Assembly: GCF_900102915.1 (NCBI RefSeq)
Contig: NZ_FNGG01000005.1
Span: 1-64,000 of the forward strand
Origin: Salinimicrobium catena
GTDB lineage: Bacteria > Bacteroidota > Bacteroidia > Flavobacteriales > Flavobacteriaceae
Length of the DNA stretch: 64,000 nucleotides
Reading direction: 5' to 3'
Position 1 is the first letter of the stretch, and each line of letters opens with the position of its first letter. Shown here one piece after another: positions 8,102 to 16,756 of the stretch. Under the pieces are notes generated by a model. It was given only the letters and a program-made list of their open reading frames with translations. It was not told the DNA's origin and ran no database searches. A program made the position numbers and the translations under genes.

Positions 8102-8254
8102 TTATTTCTTGTTCAAAAAGTCATTTACTTGTTCTGGAGCCATAATTGCTTCCACAAAAGTATAGGCGCCGGTTTTAGGAGACTTAACCATTTTGATCGC
8201 TTTGGTCAATCTCTTTGATCCTGTTTGTAATGATGCTACTGATTTCTTTGCCAT
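8102..8254 (-). CDS. DUF4295 family small protein
   Basis: A 50-residue basic protein read from ATG at 8254: MAKKSVASLQTGSKRLTKAI and on to VNDFLNKK. This is the short Bacteroidota-specific DUF4295 family, which is regularly found directly behind rpmB and rpmG. The strong positive charge and location with two ribosomal-protein genes suggest a ribosome-associated role, which is inference only. It lies 6 bases after the L33 stop and ahead of the hairpin at 8051-8082, so it is the last gene of that operon. Confidence 0.9.
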   Translation of the reverse strand: MAKKSVASLQTGSKRLTKAIKMVKSPKTGAYTFVEAIMAPEQVNDFLNKK

Positions 8255-8260
8255 GACTTA

Positions 8261-8443
8261 TTATTTTATTTCTTTATGAACCGTCATCTTCTTAAGAATA
8301 GGGTTGAATTTCTTCAGCTCCATTCTGTCTGGCGTGTTCTTTTTGTTTTTAGTTGTAATGTATCTTGAAGTACCCGGTTTCCCAGACGCTTTGTGCTCTG
8401 TACACTCTAATATAACCTGAACTCTGTTACCTTTCTTTGCCAT
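8261..8443 (-). CDS. rpmG: 50S ribosomal protein L33
   Basis: A 60-residue large-subunit ribosomal protein bL33, located near the E site of the 50S subunit. The sequence [18 protein letters not shown], then [12 protein letters not shown] and the MELKKFNP block is typical. It is the cysteine-poor form: only one Cys (residue 14), so no CxxC zinc knuckle, the zinc-independent type. It follows rpmB by 27 bases and precedes DUF4295. Confidence 0.97.
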   Translation of the reverse strand: MAKKGNRVQVILECTEHKASGKPGTSRYITTKNKKNTPDRMELKKFNPILKKMTVHKEIK

Positions 8444-8470
8444 TGTACTGCGTGTTAAATGTGAGGATTA

Positions 8471-8710
8471 CTACTTGGTTAAAAATCCTTTTTCCCTTGC
8501 TTCTTTAATTACAGCAGAGATTCCTTTTTTATTAATGGTTTTAATTGCAGAAGTAGACACTTTCAAAGTGATCCATTTATCTTCCTCAGGAATGTAAAAA
8601 CGTTTCTTAACCAAATTGGCGTCAAATTTACGTTTTGTTTTATTCATCGCGTGGGAAACATTGTTTCCTACCATCGCTTTCTTACCTGTAAGTTCACAAA
8701 CTCTTGACAT
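8471..8710 (-). CDS. rpmB: 50S ribosomal protein L28
   Basis: A 79-residue bL28 protein. MSRVCELTGKKAMVGNNVSHA is the family N terminus and the C-terminal half carries the RFYIPEEDKWITLKVS strand region. First gene of the rpmB-rpmG-DUF4295 operon. The upstream sequence contains TAATTTGC near 8750, similar to but one base short of the Bacteroidota -7 box. Only one Cys at the N terminus, so this is the zinc-free form. Length is normal for the family. Confidence 0.97.
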   Translation of the reverse strand: MSRVCELTGKKAMVGNNVSHAMNKTKRKFDANLVKKRFYIPEEDKWITLKVSTSAIKTINKKGISAVIKEAREKGFLTK

Positions 8711-8917
8711 TGCTCTATACTTTAACTCGTTATTTCAAAACAGGCTGCAAATTAACGAATTTTTTACCTAATAGCCAATAGGGGAAGAAAAATATTTTTT
8801 GAGTTTTTTCTTCGGAAGGGTTCTGCTGCAAGAGCTTAGGAATGTTGCCGGTTTTCTGTTTTTTGTTCCCCGTTTTTCTGTTGGTTGTTGGCTCTTAGCT
8901 CTACTTTTTCTTTATTA

Positions 8918-9044
8918 CGTCTTTGCGAGCGCAATGAAATGAAGCGCGGCAATCTCATGTTGTTTTCTGAAAATCACCATTGAAGTAATTCACGCTCCCG
9001 ACAAATAGATTGCTTCAGTCGCCAATGGCTCCTTCGCAAAGACG
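8918..9044. repeat. REP-like inverted repeat
   Basis: Outer arms CGTCTTTGCG (8918-8927) and CGCAAAGACG (9035-9044) are perfect complements, and inner GCAATCT (8949-8955) pairs with AGATTGC (9007-9013). The wording resembles the CGTCATTGCGAG...GCAATCT palindromes scattered through many bacterial genomes. It sits in the gene-free stretch 8711-9264. Confidence 0.7.
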
Positions 9045-9123
9045 TTTCAAAGTAAAGAAGGAAAAAACAAAGTACAACTTCAAACATCGAATTTTTAACT
9101 TCCAATTGCCTTGTTCTCGATAC

Positions 9124-9186
9124 GATTTTCAAAACCGCAGGTTCGGACCTGTCTGGAAAAAGCATCCGGAATCGGTTTTGAAAATC
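9124..9186. repeat. Nested palindrome
   Basis: A perfect 14-bp stem GATTTTCAAAACCG (9124-9137) with CGGTTTTGAAAATC (9173-9186). Just inside it is a second hairpin, CAGGT-TCGG-ACCTG (9138-9151), with a UUCG-type closing. The outer sequence TTCTCGATAC before and CTTGAACTGACGG after recall the CTCGAACTGACG repeats of flavobacteria. No gene is adjacent in a way that would make it a terminator. Confidence 0.65.
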
Positions 9187-9221
9187 ACTTGAACTGACGG
9201 CCTATTTTTACAGTTCACACG

Positions 9222-9267
9222 ACCAACTTCTAACTTCTAACTTCCCACATCTAACTTCTAATTTCTA
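9222..9267. repeat. Short tandem TCTAACTTC repeat
   Basis: Repeated 7-8 base units (AACTTCTAACTTCTAACTTCC, then CATCTAACTTCTAATTTCTA) at the 3' end of cinA. Similar low-complexity filler occurs elsewhere in this window (54190-54260, 56337-56392). It carries no spacer structure and is not a CRISPR array. Confidence 0.6.
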
Positions 9268-10512
9268 CGCAGTAATCTCCTTCAAGATCATCTCAAACGC
9301 CTTATAAACCGCTTTTTTAACCACCTGATCCCTATGATTCCCGAAAAGGAATTTTTTAGAGTAAGTTCTTTCAGGAGTGGCAAGGCCGATATAGACCGTG
9401 CCCACCTCGGCATCGCTGTCGCCTTTTGTAGGGCCTGCGTTGCCGGTAGTTGACAGCGCGTAATCGGTTTTAAAAAGTTTTCGGGCGTTCCGGGCCATGG
9501 CTTCAGCTACCTCGGCGCTCACCACGCTAAATTCTTCGATAAGCTCTTTTTTCACCTGCAGCATTTCGACCTTGGTCTGGGTGGCATATGAGACCATTCC
9601 GCCTTTAAAGCATTTTGAGGCGCCGGGATGAGTGGTGAATTCGGCAGCCAGCGCGCCCCCCGTACAGCTTTCAGCCGCGGCCAGGAATTTCTTTTCAGCG
9701 GTGAGAATCTTGCTGATCTGTACCGCGATGGTCTCGTCCTCGTCCTGTTCATCAGAAATGATATCTCCCAGGATCTCATACAGGCCTTCCACCTGCTTTT
9801 CCACGTCAGAGATAAGCGCACCCTCGTCCTGCCCCTTCCCCGAAATACGCAGCCTCACGCTGCCAATATCAGGCATATAAGCGAACTTCAAATGAGATGG
9901 AAGTTTTTCTTCCCAGGCAGCAAGTTTGTTCGCCACGGCGCTTTCCCCCATACCGCGAGTAAGTATGGTCTTGTGATAAATGAACGGCCGGTGGTATTTT
10001 TCCCGCAGCCTTGGGATCACCTCCCGCTCCATAAGCTCCTTCATCTCGTATGGCACTCCGGGCATGGAGATGTAGACCTTTTTATCCTTTTCCATCCACA
10101 TTCCGGGTGCGGTGCCGTATTCGTTGTGGAGAACTTCGGCCTTGGATGGCAGCATGGCCTGCTCCCGGTTAAGGTCTGAAATGGGAGTGACCTTATATCT
10201 TTTAAAAAGTTCCTCGATATGTTCAAGCACCTGCTCGTTCAGCTCCAGCCGGTCGTCAAAGTATTCGCAAAAAGTATATTTGGTGACGTCGTCTTTGGTA
10301 GGCCCCAGTCCGCCGGTCATGATGATGATATCGGCCCTGGCCGAGGCTTCATCAAGGGCGTTGAGGATATGCAGCTTATCATCCTGTATGGAGGTGATCT
10401 GGAAGACAGAAATACCGATCTTGTTCAGCTCTTTAGCTATAAAGGCCGAATTAGAATCTACGATCTGTCCAATAAGGATCTCATCTCCAATGGTGATAAC
10501 TTCTGCGGTCAT
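9265..10512 (-). CDS. cinA: CinA-like competence/damage-inducible protein
   Basis: A 415-residue two-domain protein. The N-terminal MoaB/MogA-like domain (about 1-170) has GDEILIGQ and MTGGLGPTKDD; the C-terminal CinA domain (about 255-410) has AESCTGG and STTGNAGPT, the nicotinamide-nucleotide amidase site. In other bacteria the C-terminal domain deamidates NMN for NAD recycling, and the N-terminal one can act as ADP-ribose pyrophosphatase. Full length for the family. The start overlaps the stop of the Hpt gene (TAATG), so translation is coupled in an Hpt-cinA operon. Confidence 0.95.
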   Translation of the reverse strand: MTAEVITIGDEILIGQIVDSNSAFIAKELNKIGISVFQITSIQDDKLHILNALDEASARADIIIMTGGLGPTKDDVTKYTFCEYFDDRLELNEQVLEHIEELFKRYKVTPISDLNREQAMLPSKAEVLHNEYGTAPGMWMEKDKKVYISMPGVPYEMKELMEREVIPRLREKYHRPFIYHKTILTRGMGESAVANKLAAWEEKLPSHLKFAYMPDIGSVRLRISGKGQDEGALISDVEKQVEGLYEILGDIISDEQDEDETIAVQISKILTAEKKFLAAAESCTGGALAAEFTTHPGASKCFKGGMVSYATQTKVEMLQVKKELIEEFSVVSAEVAEAMARNARKLFKTDYALSTTGNAGPTKGDSDAEVGTVYIGLATPERTYSKKFLFGNHRDQVVKKAVYKAFEMILKEITA

Positions 10513-10850
10513 TACAGGTCAAAGTCTTCTTTGAGCTCCTGCTCGGCAGATTTTACTTTAAGAGTGATCTTTTGAGCGGCCGCGTCCACTTCTTTTTTGT
10601 TTTTCCCTTCTTTTGACCATTCTTCAATGATCTTGATCTGCGGCATAAGCTCCAGCCCGAACATTTGCAGGTTGGGCTTCATTTTGTGGGCATACTGGTA
10701 AGCCTGCCCGGGATTGTTCTCGGCCACGGCCTGGTTCATGGCTTCAAGATCGGGCGGGATCTCCTCAATGAATGTCTGTACTACGACTTTAACGAAGTCC
10801 TGGTCGCCGCCGGCCATTTCTTCTACACTGTCTAAATTGTAACTGCTCAT
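10512..10850 (-). CDS. Histidine phosphotransfer (Hpt) domain protein
   Basis: A 112-residue free-standing Hpt domain, the phosphorelay intermediate between a receiver domain and a response regulator. The phosphoacceptor His is in AHKMKPNLQMFG (about residues 53-64), with the usual Lys three residues on. The rest is a four-helix bundle pattern without membrane segments, so it is cytoplasmic. It overlaps cinA at its end and the FAH-family gene at its start by TAATG junctions. No sensor or regulator is adjacent; the hybrid kinase at 27892-30087 carries a receiver and could feed such a protein, but that is speculation. Confidence 0.85.
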   Translation of the reverse strand: MSSYNLDSVEEMAGGDQDFVKVVVQTFIEEIPPDLEAMNQAVAENNPGQAYQYAHKMKPNLQMFGLELMPQIKIIEEWSKEGKNKKEVDAAAQKITLKVKSAEQELKEDFDL

Positions 10851-11464
10851 TATTTTACCTGTATTGAAAAAACTTGCTCCTCTTCTATGAAACCCGTGAG
10901 TTCATCACCAATAGCTACCGGGCCTACCCCCGCGGGTGTTCCTGTAAATATCACATCGCCTATCTTAAGCGTGAAATATTGTGAAATATATTCAATTAAT
11001 TCGTCAATCTTCCAAAGCATGTGAGAAGAATTTCCTTTTTGCACCACATTTCGGTTCTTCTGAAGGCTAAAATTGATATCGTCCACATCCTGAAACCGTT
11101 GCTTGTCCAGCCATTTTTCGCCAATTACCGCGGCCCCGTCAAAAGATTTGGCCTTTTCCCAGGGCAAGCCTTTCTCTTTCAACTTCTGCTGAAGGTCTCT
11201 GGCAGTAAAATCAATTCCCAATCCCACCTGGTCATAATATTTATGGGCGAACTTCTTCTGAATGTGTTTTCCAACCCGGTTGATCCTCACCAGCAGCTCA
11301 ACCTCGTAATGTACATCATCTGAAAATGGCGGGATAAAGAAGGGGTGTTTTTTAAGCAGGATAGCAGTATCGGGCTTCATAAAAAGCACCGGGTCTGTTG
11401 GTTTTTCGTTCTCAAGCTCGGCTATATGCTCGGTATAGTTGCGGCCTACACAAATGATCTTCAT
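10850..11464 (-). CDS. Fumarylacetoacetate hydrolase family protein
   Basis: A 204-residue FAH-family enzyme; members cleave or decarboxylate acylpyruvates and oxaloacetate. It starts MKIICVGRNYTEHIAEL with the typical N-terminal GRNY, metal-binding Glu residues are in HYEVELLVRI (about 75-84), an Asp in GIDFTARDLQ (about 105) and the conserved DVIFTGTPAGVGP loop (about 168-180) follows. The short length is that of the YcgM/FAHD1-like subgroup, for which acylpyruvase or oxaloacetate decarboxylase activity is known in other organisms. It is the first gene of a coupled run FAH-Hpt-cinA. Confidence 0.9.
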   Translation of the reverse strand: MKIICVGRNYTEHIAELENEKPTDPVLFMKPDTAILLKKHPFFIPPFSDDVHYEVELLVRINRVGKHIQKKFAHKYYDQVGLGIDFTARDLQQKLKEKGLPWEKAKSFDGAAVIGEKWLDKQRFQDVDDINFSLQKNRNVVQKGNSSHMLWKIDELIEYISQYFTLKIGDVIFTGTPAGVGPVAIGDELTGFIEEEQVFSIQVK

Positions 11465-11486
11465 AGCTGTTTCTGCGGAAGGTTTC

Positions 11487-12266
11487 TTATTTGACTTTGG
11501 TATTGAGCTTTCTCAGCTTGATGGCGGTAAGCACCTTTTTGGTATACAGCGGAAAGTCGGAATTCTGCATCCACCCGTAGTACCCGGGCTCCTGGTCAAA
11601 AATATCTTCCACGCATTTACCTTTATGCTTTCCGAAGGAAAATACCTCCTGCCCTTTTTTGTTGAAGGCGATGAATCCGGCAAAATCTGCACAGTTCTTT
11701 CTCGCGCTGAATTGCGAAAGGAATTTCACATCGTTCTCAAGGTGCTCCTCATAGCGATCCAACTGAGATTTCAGCACTTCATAAGTAGCCTCGGCATCGG
11801 CAGCCGCGCTGTGCGCTCCTTCCAGGTCTTTTCCGCAGTAGAATTTATAGGCTGCGGAAAGTGTGCGCTGCTCCATTTTGTGAAAGATGGTCTGCACGTC
11901 AACGGCCAGCATGTTCTTCATGTCAAAATCAACACCTGCTCTCAGCATCTCTTCAGCCAGCAGCGGAATATCATATCTGTTGGAATTGTAGCCGGCAAGG
12001 TCACAGCCTTTGATCATCTCGTAAACCAGCCCCGACAGTTGCTTGAAAGTAGGTTCATTAGCCACTTTTTCATCGGTGATACCGTGAACGGCCACCACTT
12101 CTTTCGGAATAGGCCTTTCGGGGTTCACAAGCCAGGTCTTGCTCTCTTTGTTCCCGTTTGGAAACACCTTAAGAATTGAGATCTCCACTATACGATCTGT
12201 TGCCACATTGGTACCCGTTGCCTCCAGATCAAAAAAGCAAATAGGTTTGGTAAGTTTCAACTCCAT
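11487..12266 (-). CDS. DnaQ-like 3'-5' exonuclease
   Basis: A 259-residue DEDDh exonuclease starting at MELKLTKPICFFDLEATG (ATG at 12266); the 22-residue upstream extension is not family-like. Metal ligands are visible: D and E in FDLEATG (about 12-14), D in YNSNRYDIPLL (about 98), H and D in GAHSAAADAEAT (about 145-150). The C-terminal 70 residues (FSFGKHKGKCVEDI and on) form a small extra domain seen in flavobacterial DnaQ-type exonucleases. It could be the proofreading subunit-like enzyme or a separate repair exonuclease. It lies 22 bases from the FAH gene, probably co-transcribed. Confidence 0.88.
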   Translation of the reverse strand: MELKLTKPICFFDLEATGTNVATDRIVEISILKVFPNGNKESKTWLVNPERPIPKEVVAVHGITDEKVANEPTFKQLSGLVYEMIKGCDLAGYNSNRYDIPLLAEEMLRAGVDFDMKNMLAVDVQTIFHKMEQRTLSAAYKFYCGKDLEGAHSAAADAEATYEVLKSQLDRYEEHLENDVKFLSQFSARKNCADFAGFIAFNKKGQEVFSFGKHKGKCVEDIFDQEPGYYGWMQNSDFPLYTKKVLTAIKLRKLNTKVK

Positions 12267-12344
12267 TTTAAAAATTCGGGTTTTGGTAAAGATACTATTT
12301 TTTACAGGCCCTGAAATTTCTCTCAGCAGCATTTAAAAAAAGTA

Positions 12345-12381
12345 AAAGCCATAATTCCGCTTTTCACGGAAATATGGCTTT
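12345..12381 (-). terminator. Terminator after the E2 gene
   Basis: A 15-bp stem with one mismatch, AAAGCCATAATTCCG (12345-12359) against CGGAAATATGGCTTT (12367-12381), followed on the minus strand by ACTTTTTTT. It separates the dihydrolipoamide acyltransferase gene from the exonuclease gene. Confidence 0.8.
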
Positions 12382-12401
12382 AAATTTTCTTTTAAAGAGA
12401 T

Positions 12402-13715
12402 CTACAGATCCCTGTTCTTGTCAAATTTCTCAAGGTACTGGGCCACTCGCTGCACGAACTGTCCTCCCAGCGCGCCATTCACCACCCGATGATCGTAGCT
12501 GTGAGAAAGGAACATCTTGTACCTGATACCGATGAAATCCCCTTCTGGAGTCTCGATCACGGCAGGAACCTTTCTAATGGCTCCCAGCGCCAGGATACCC
12601 ACCTGCGGCTGATTGATAATCGGCGTACCCATGATACTGCCGAAAGTTCCCACGTTGGTCACGGTATATGTACCGCCCTGAATATCGTCCGGCTTCAGTT
12701 TGTTCTGTCTTGCACGATTAGCCAGGTCATTAACCTTTTTAGCCATGCCTACCAGGTTCAGCTGGTCTGCGTTCTTAATCACGGGAACGATCAGGTTTCC
12801 GTCTGGCAAGGCAGCTGCCATTCCCAGGTTGATGTTCTTTCTTTTGATGATCTTGTCGCCGTCAACAGAGATATTGATCAGCGGGAAGTCCTTTATGGCC
12901 TTAGCTACAGCCTCCATGAAGATAGGCGTAAAAGTGAGTTTTTCACCCTCACGCTTTTCAAAGGCATCCTTGTTCTTCTTGCGCCAGTTCCAGATGTTGG
13001 TCACGTCTACCTCGATGAAAGACTGCACGTGAGCCGAAGTCTGCACACTCTCCACCATGTGGTGGGCGATCATTTTGCCCATCCTGGACATCTCGATGAT
13101 CTCATCTTCGCCGTTCACGCTCACCGGAGTCTTGGCCGGTTGCGGCGCTGCCTGCGGCGCGGCTTTTTGCTGAGGCGCGGCTGCCTGTGCAGGCTGTGCC
13201 GATCTGTTCTCTACGTACTCTAAAATGTCATTTTTGGTAACTCTTCCGTCTTTGCCGGTACCTTTTACCTGCTCCAGTTCTTCGAAAGATATTCCCTCTT
13301 CTTTAGCGATGTTCTTCACCAGCGGCGAATAGAACCTGTCGCTGCCCGAAAAATCGGCTACGCTTATTTCTTTGGCTTCCTCCACCCTTTTTTCGGCTTC
13401 GGCTACCGCTTCCTGTATCTCTTCTGAAGGCACTTCCTGCTCGGCTACCGGGGTAGCTTCAGCGCCTTCTTCTCCTTCGGTCTCAATGATGGCGATGGTT
13501 TGCCCCACCTGCACCACATCATCTTCATTGAACAGTTTTTCCACCAACACCCCGTCTACTTCACTGGGAACCTCACTGTCAACTTTATCGGTGGCAATCT
13601 CCAGAACTGCCTCATCGGCCTCAATGGTCTCTCCTACTTCTTTTAACCAATTTGTTATCGTTGCCTCGGCAACACTTTCCCCCATTTTGGGTAATTTAAG
13701 TTCAAATTTTGCCAT
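12402..13715 (-). CDS. 2-oxo acid dehydrogenase E2 (lipoamide acyltransferase)
   Basis: A 437-residue E2 component that transfers acyl groups from a lipoyl arm to CoA in a 2-oxo acid dehydrogenase complex. One lipoyl domain (1-80) has the modified Lys in EIATDKVDSEVP. A linker rich in Ala, Pro and Glu leads to the E3/E1-binding domain (about 130-165, VKNIAKEEGI and GKDGRVTKNDI), then an Ala/Pro/Gln linker and the catalytic acyltransferase domain with HSYDHRVVNG near the end. The single lipoyl domain and this sequence suit a branched-chain type enzyme; pyruvate or 2-oxoglutarate complexes cannot be excluded. E1 and E3 genes are not adjacent. Confidence 0.9.
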   Translation of the reverse strand: MAKFELKLPKMGESVAEATITNWLKEVGETIEADEAVLEIATDKVDSEVPSEVDGVLVEKLFNEDDVVQVGQTIAIIETEGEEGAEATPVAEQEVPSEEIQEAVAEAEKRVEEAKEISVADFSGSDRFYSPLVKNIAKEEGISFEELEQVKGTGKDGRVTKNDILEYVENRSAQPAQAAAPQQKAAPQAAPQPAKTPVSVNGEDEIIEMSRMGKMIAHHMVESVQTSAHVQSFIEVDVTNIWNWRKKNKDAFEKREGEKLTFTPIFMEAVAKAIKDFPLINISVDGDKIIKRKNINLGMAAALPDGNLIVPVIKNADQLNLVGMAKKVNDLANRARQNKLKPDDIQGGTYTVTNVGTFGSIMGTPIINQPQVGILALGAIRKVPAVIETPEGDFIGIRYKMFLSHSYDHRVVNGALGGQFVQRVAQYLEKFDKNRDL

Positions 13716-13942
13716 ATTCTTATCTCGAAGATGTGTTAAGTTAGATTGACTGCGAATTTACTAAAAAAATAGCTTTTTTAATAATAAATTTTCAGCAGCA
13801 GAAAAATATCAGAAGCTGCTCCTGCCTTTTTGCAGGCTGCTTTCCCGAGTAAAATTACAACTTTCACCGGTTTCCGCAGAAGCTATTTTTTCGCTTTTTT
13901 AAAAAGGCTTCTTCTGCCTTATGGGCAAAAGGTACAAAGATC

Positions 13943-14560
13943 TTAGCTCTTTAAAGAGTTTTCGAAGGGAATCCTGTTAGTAATACTGCGGCCAAGAGTC
14001 ACCTCATCGGCATATTCCAGCTCGTCACCCACCGAAATTCCGCGGGCAATGGTACTGGTCCTTATGTCAAGGCCTTCCAGCTGCTTAAAGATGTAGAAGT
14101 TGGTCGTATCTCCCTCCAGTGTACTGCTAAGGGCGAAAATGATCTCTTTGACCTCCCCGCTCCTGGCCTTATCCACCAGGCTCTTGATGGTGAGCTGCGA
14201 AGGCCCAACGCCTTCCATAGGGTTGATCTTGCCTCCCAGCACGTGATACAATCCCCTATACTGACTGGTATTTTCAATGGCCATCACATCGCGGATATCT
14301 TCCACCACACAAACTATCTCGCTCTGCCGGCTTTTGTTGGCGCAGATCTCGCAAAGTTCAGTATCACTGATGTTGTGGCAGTTTTTGCAGAATTTCACTT
14401 CGGTCTTCAGATCCACCAGGGACTTGCTGAGGGCCACGGTCTGTGACTCGGGCTGCTTTAGCAAATGCAACACCAGGCGCAGAGCCGTTCGGCGCCCAAT
14501 CCCCGGAAGCTGAGACATTTCGTTCACCGCTTCCTCCAATAACTTTGACGAAAATTCCAT
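13943..14560 (-). CDS. recR: Recombination mediator RecR
   Basis: A 205-residue RecR, which with RecO loads RecA at single-strand gaps. It has the helix-hairpin-helix [20 protein letters not shown] (about 14-33), a four-Cys zinc finger CKNC-x9-CEIC (about 57-72) and a TOPRIM domain with [13 protein letters not shown] (about 82-94) and the [18 protein letters not shown] stretch. Normal length. The gene ends before a 220-base spacer that precedes the E2 gene, and diverges from the symporter gene at 14667. Confidence 0.97.
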   Translation of the reverse strand: MEFSSKLLEEAVNEMSQLPGIGRRTALRLVLHLLKQPESQTVALSKSLVDLKTEVKFCKNCHNISDTELCEICANKSRQSEIVCVVEDIRDVMAIENTSQYRGLYHVLGGKINPMEGVGPSQLTIKSLVDKARSGEVKEIIFALSSTLEGDTTNFYIFKQLEGLDIRTSTIARGISVGDELEYADEVTLGRSITNRIPFENSLKS

Positions 14561-14666
14561 GCTTCAAAATTACGGCTTTTTCACACAAGCACCAGAAAAT
14601 TTACAGTTCTTCTCTTTGCTGCTCATTTCAGCTTAATTTGTATTTTGCCCCGGTAAAATTTCAACT

Positions 14667-16124
14667 ATGCAGCCCCTCCAGATACTATTGTTGGTAGCAG
14701 CCTATTTTGGCGTACTTCTGATCATATCCTATTTCACCAGCCGAAATTCCAGCAACGAGACCTTTTTCAAAGCCAATAAGGAGAGTCCGTGGTATATAGT
14801 GGCCTTCGGAATGGTGGGAGCTTCGCTCTCTGGAGTGACTTTTATTTCGGTACCGGGCTGGGTGCGCGATTCTCAGTTCAGCTATATGCAGGTGGTGATA
14901 GGTTACCTGGCGGGCTACCTAGTGATCACATACATATTGCTGCCCATCTATTACAGTCTTAATGTCACCTCGATCTATGAGTACCTGAAGCAGCGCTTCG
15001 GGTTTGTGAGCTATCGTACAGGAGCCTTCTTTTTCTTCATATCAAGGGTATTGGGAGCTTCATTCAGGCTGTTTTTGGTGGCCACCGTGCTGCAATACTT
15101 TGTTTTTGAAGCCTGGAACGTGCCTTTCGTGGTGACCGTGACCATCTCAATTTTGCTCATCTGGCTCTATACCAACAGGGCAGGGATCAAGACCATCGTG
15201 TGGACCGACACTCTACAAACCCTGTTCATGCTGGGCTCGGTTGCCGTTGCTGTATATTTCGTGGCCCAGGAACTCAACTGGAGCTTTTCTGATTTCTTTA
15301 CTGCGCAGGAATTGCAGCCATACACCAAAACTTTCTTTACCGACAGTTTCCTGGACAAAGACCATTTTGTGAAAGCCTTTTTTGGCGGAATGTTCATCAC
15401 CATCTGTATGACGGGGTTGGACCAGGACATGATGCAAAAGAACCTTACCTGTAAGAACCTGAAGGACGCGCAAAAGAACGTGATGTCATACAGCCTGGTA
15501 TTTGTTCCTGTGAATTTATTGTTCCTGTTCCTGGGAGCCCTGCTCTTTGTTTATGCGGAACAAAGCGGAATTGCAGTACCCATGCTTGACGGAAAAGAGA
15601 AAACAGACCTGCTTTTTCCCGAGGTTGCCCTAAACGGAAATATGGGAATAGGACTTGGCGTGATCTTTATCCTGGGACTTATTGCCGCGGCTTATTCCAG
15701 TGCGGACAGTGCTCTTACTTCTCTCACTACAAGTTTTTGCGTGGATTTCCTGGATATCGAACGACGGGAGGTTTCCCATCAAAAAGGGTTAAGACAGCGG
15801 GTTCATATAGGGATAAGCGTTTTGCTTGTGGCCGTGATCATTGCCTTCAAGTATTTGCTTGACAGCAGCGTGATCGATCTGCTGCTCAAGGCCGCGACCT
15901 ACACGTATGGACCCCTGTTAGGGCTGTTCAGCTTTGGGATCTTCACCAAGATGAAGATAAAGGACAAATGGGTGTGGCTGGTAGCGGTACTTTCTGTTAC
16001 CATCACCTATATCATCGGCAATATTCCTGCGGAATACCTGGGAGGCTACCAGTTCAATTACGAACTGCTCATCCTCAACGGGGCGATCACTTTCCTGGGA
16101 TTAGTATTGATCCGTCGCAAGTAA
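14667..16124 (+). CDS. Sodium:solute symporter (SSF family)
   Basis: A 485-residue inner-membrane carrier with about 13 hydrophobic segments, typical of the sodium/solute symporter family. The N terminus ([21 protein letters not shown]) and the segment [11 protein letters not shown] match flavobacterial SSF proteins; [13 protein letters not shown] near 360 is the characteristic region around transmembrane helix 8. Substrate cannot be read from sequence. Upstream 14645-14652 holds TGTATTTTGC, close to the -7 box. The last 24 bases overlap the convergent gene at 16101-16466. Confidence 0.9.
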   Translation: MQPLQILLLVAAYFGVLLIISYFTSRNSSNETFFKANKESPWYIVAFGMVGASLSGVTFISVPGWVRDSQFSYMQVVIGYLAGYLVITYILLPIYYSLNVTSIYEYLKQRFGFVSYRTGAFFFFISRVLGASFRLFLVATVLQYFVFEAWNVPFVVTVTISILLIWLYTNRAGIKTIVWTDTLQTLFMLGSVAVAVYFVAQELNWSFSDFFTAQELQPYTKTFFTDSFLDKDHFVKAFFGGMFITICMTGLDQDMMQKNLTCKNLKDAQKNVMSYSLVFVPVNLLFLFLGALLFVYAEQSGIAVPMLDGKEKTDLLFPEVALNGNMGIGLGVIFILGLIAAAYSSADSALTSLTTSFCVDFLDIERREVSHQKGLRQRVHIGISVLLVAVIIAFKYLLDSSVIDLLLKAATYTYGPLLGLFSFGIFTKMKIKDKWVWLVAVLSVTITYIIGNIPAEYLGGYQFNYELLILNGAITFLGLVLIRRK

Positions 16125-16466
16125 GATGAGGGTACAGGCCACTTCGCTCTCGATGCCATTTTCCTTCAGAAGCTTATAAAATTCAGGATTTTCTGTACCC
16201 GGATTGAAGATCACTCTTTGGGGCTTCAGCGAGATGATATAATCGTAATACTGGGGCTGTCTTGCCGGACCGATGTAAAGGGTGACCGTACCTATATCCT
16301 GGAAAGGTACTTTTTCGGTCTCTATCTGCACTCCGGAAACTTCCCCTCCTCTAAGCCCTATAGCTACAGTTGGTACATCGTGCGACCTCAACCTGTTGAT
16401 CGCAATATTTGAATACCTGCCCCTGTTTGTTGATGCTCCTATAACCAGCGTCTTCTTATCCTCCAT
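16101..16466 (-). CDS. CoA-binding (Rossmann) domain protein
   Basis: A 121-residue CoA_binding domain protein, if started at [12 protein letters not shown]; an alternative ATG nine bases upstream (16475) adds MFK. The N-terminal [14 protein letters not shown] is the nucleotide-binding Gly motif and [17 protein letters not shown] the conserved second half, as in the YccU-like family. Stand-alone proteins of this family bind CoA; their cellular role is not established. The 3' end overlaps convergently with the symporter gene by 24 bases. Confidence 0.85.
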   Translation of the reverse strand: MEDKKTLVIGASTNRGRYSNIAINRLRSHDVPTVAIGLRGGEVSGVQIETEKVPFQDIGTVTLYIGPARQPQYYDYIISLKPQRVIFNPGTENPEFYKLLKENGIESEVACTLILLATDQY

Positions 16467-16590
16467 TTTAAACATTTTTTAAAAAACTGTAACGAATATA
16501 ACATTTCCTCGTCTCTTAAGGTAAGAAATATTTCCCGCATTGGGGTCTCTATAAGTACATGATGGTTAGTGTTAAAAGAGCTCTGATGTT

Positions 16591-16632
16591 AAACCCACGC
16601 AATTTTTGTGTGGGTTTTTTCTTTTTTGGTGT
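16591..16632 (+). terminator. Isolated plus-strand terminator hairpin
   Basis: An 8-bp stem AAACCCAC (16591-16598) with GTGGGTTT (16610-16617) followed on the plus strand by a T-rich tract to about 16632. No plus-strand gene ends nearby; the symporter gene stops 467 bases upstream. The gene-free stretch 16476-16834 otherwise shows only the promoter sequence at 16757-16773. Confidence 0.6.
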
Positions 16633-16756
16633 AACAAAATCTGTTTTGAACAGTCTATTGTTATACAAGGTACTGTTAAAAACAAGTTTTTCAGTAATTA
16701 ATGGAAAAGCCTGTAACGCCGTTCCTTTTTGATCGTCTTTAGGATAAAGCAGCATT

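Noticed and set aside
9222-9267. CRISPR array
   Set aside because: Units are 7-8 bases long without spacers; no cas genes.
11439-12179. A 246-codon plus-strand open frame across the exonuclease gene
   Set aside because: It is antisense to a complete DEDDh exonuclease and shows no protein-like composition; a shadow frame.
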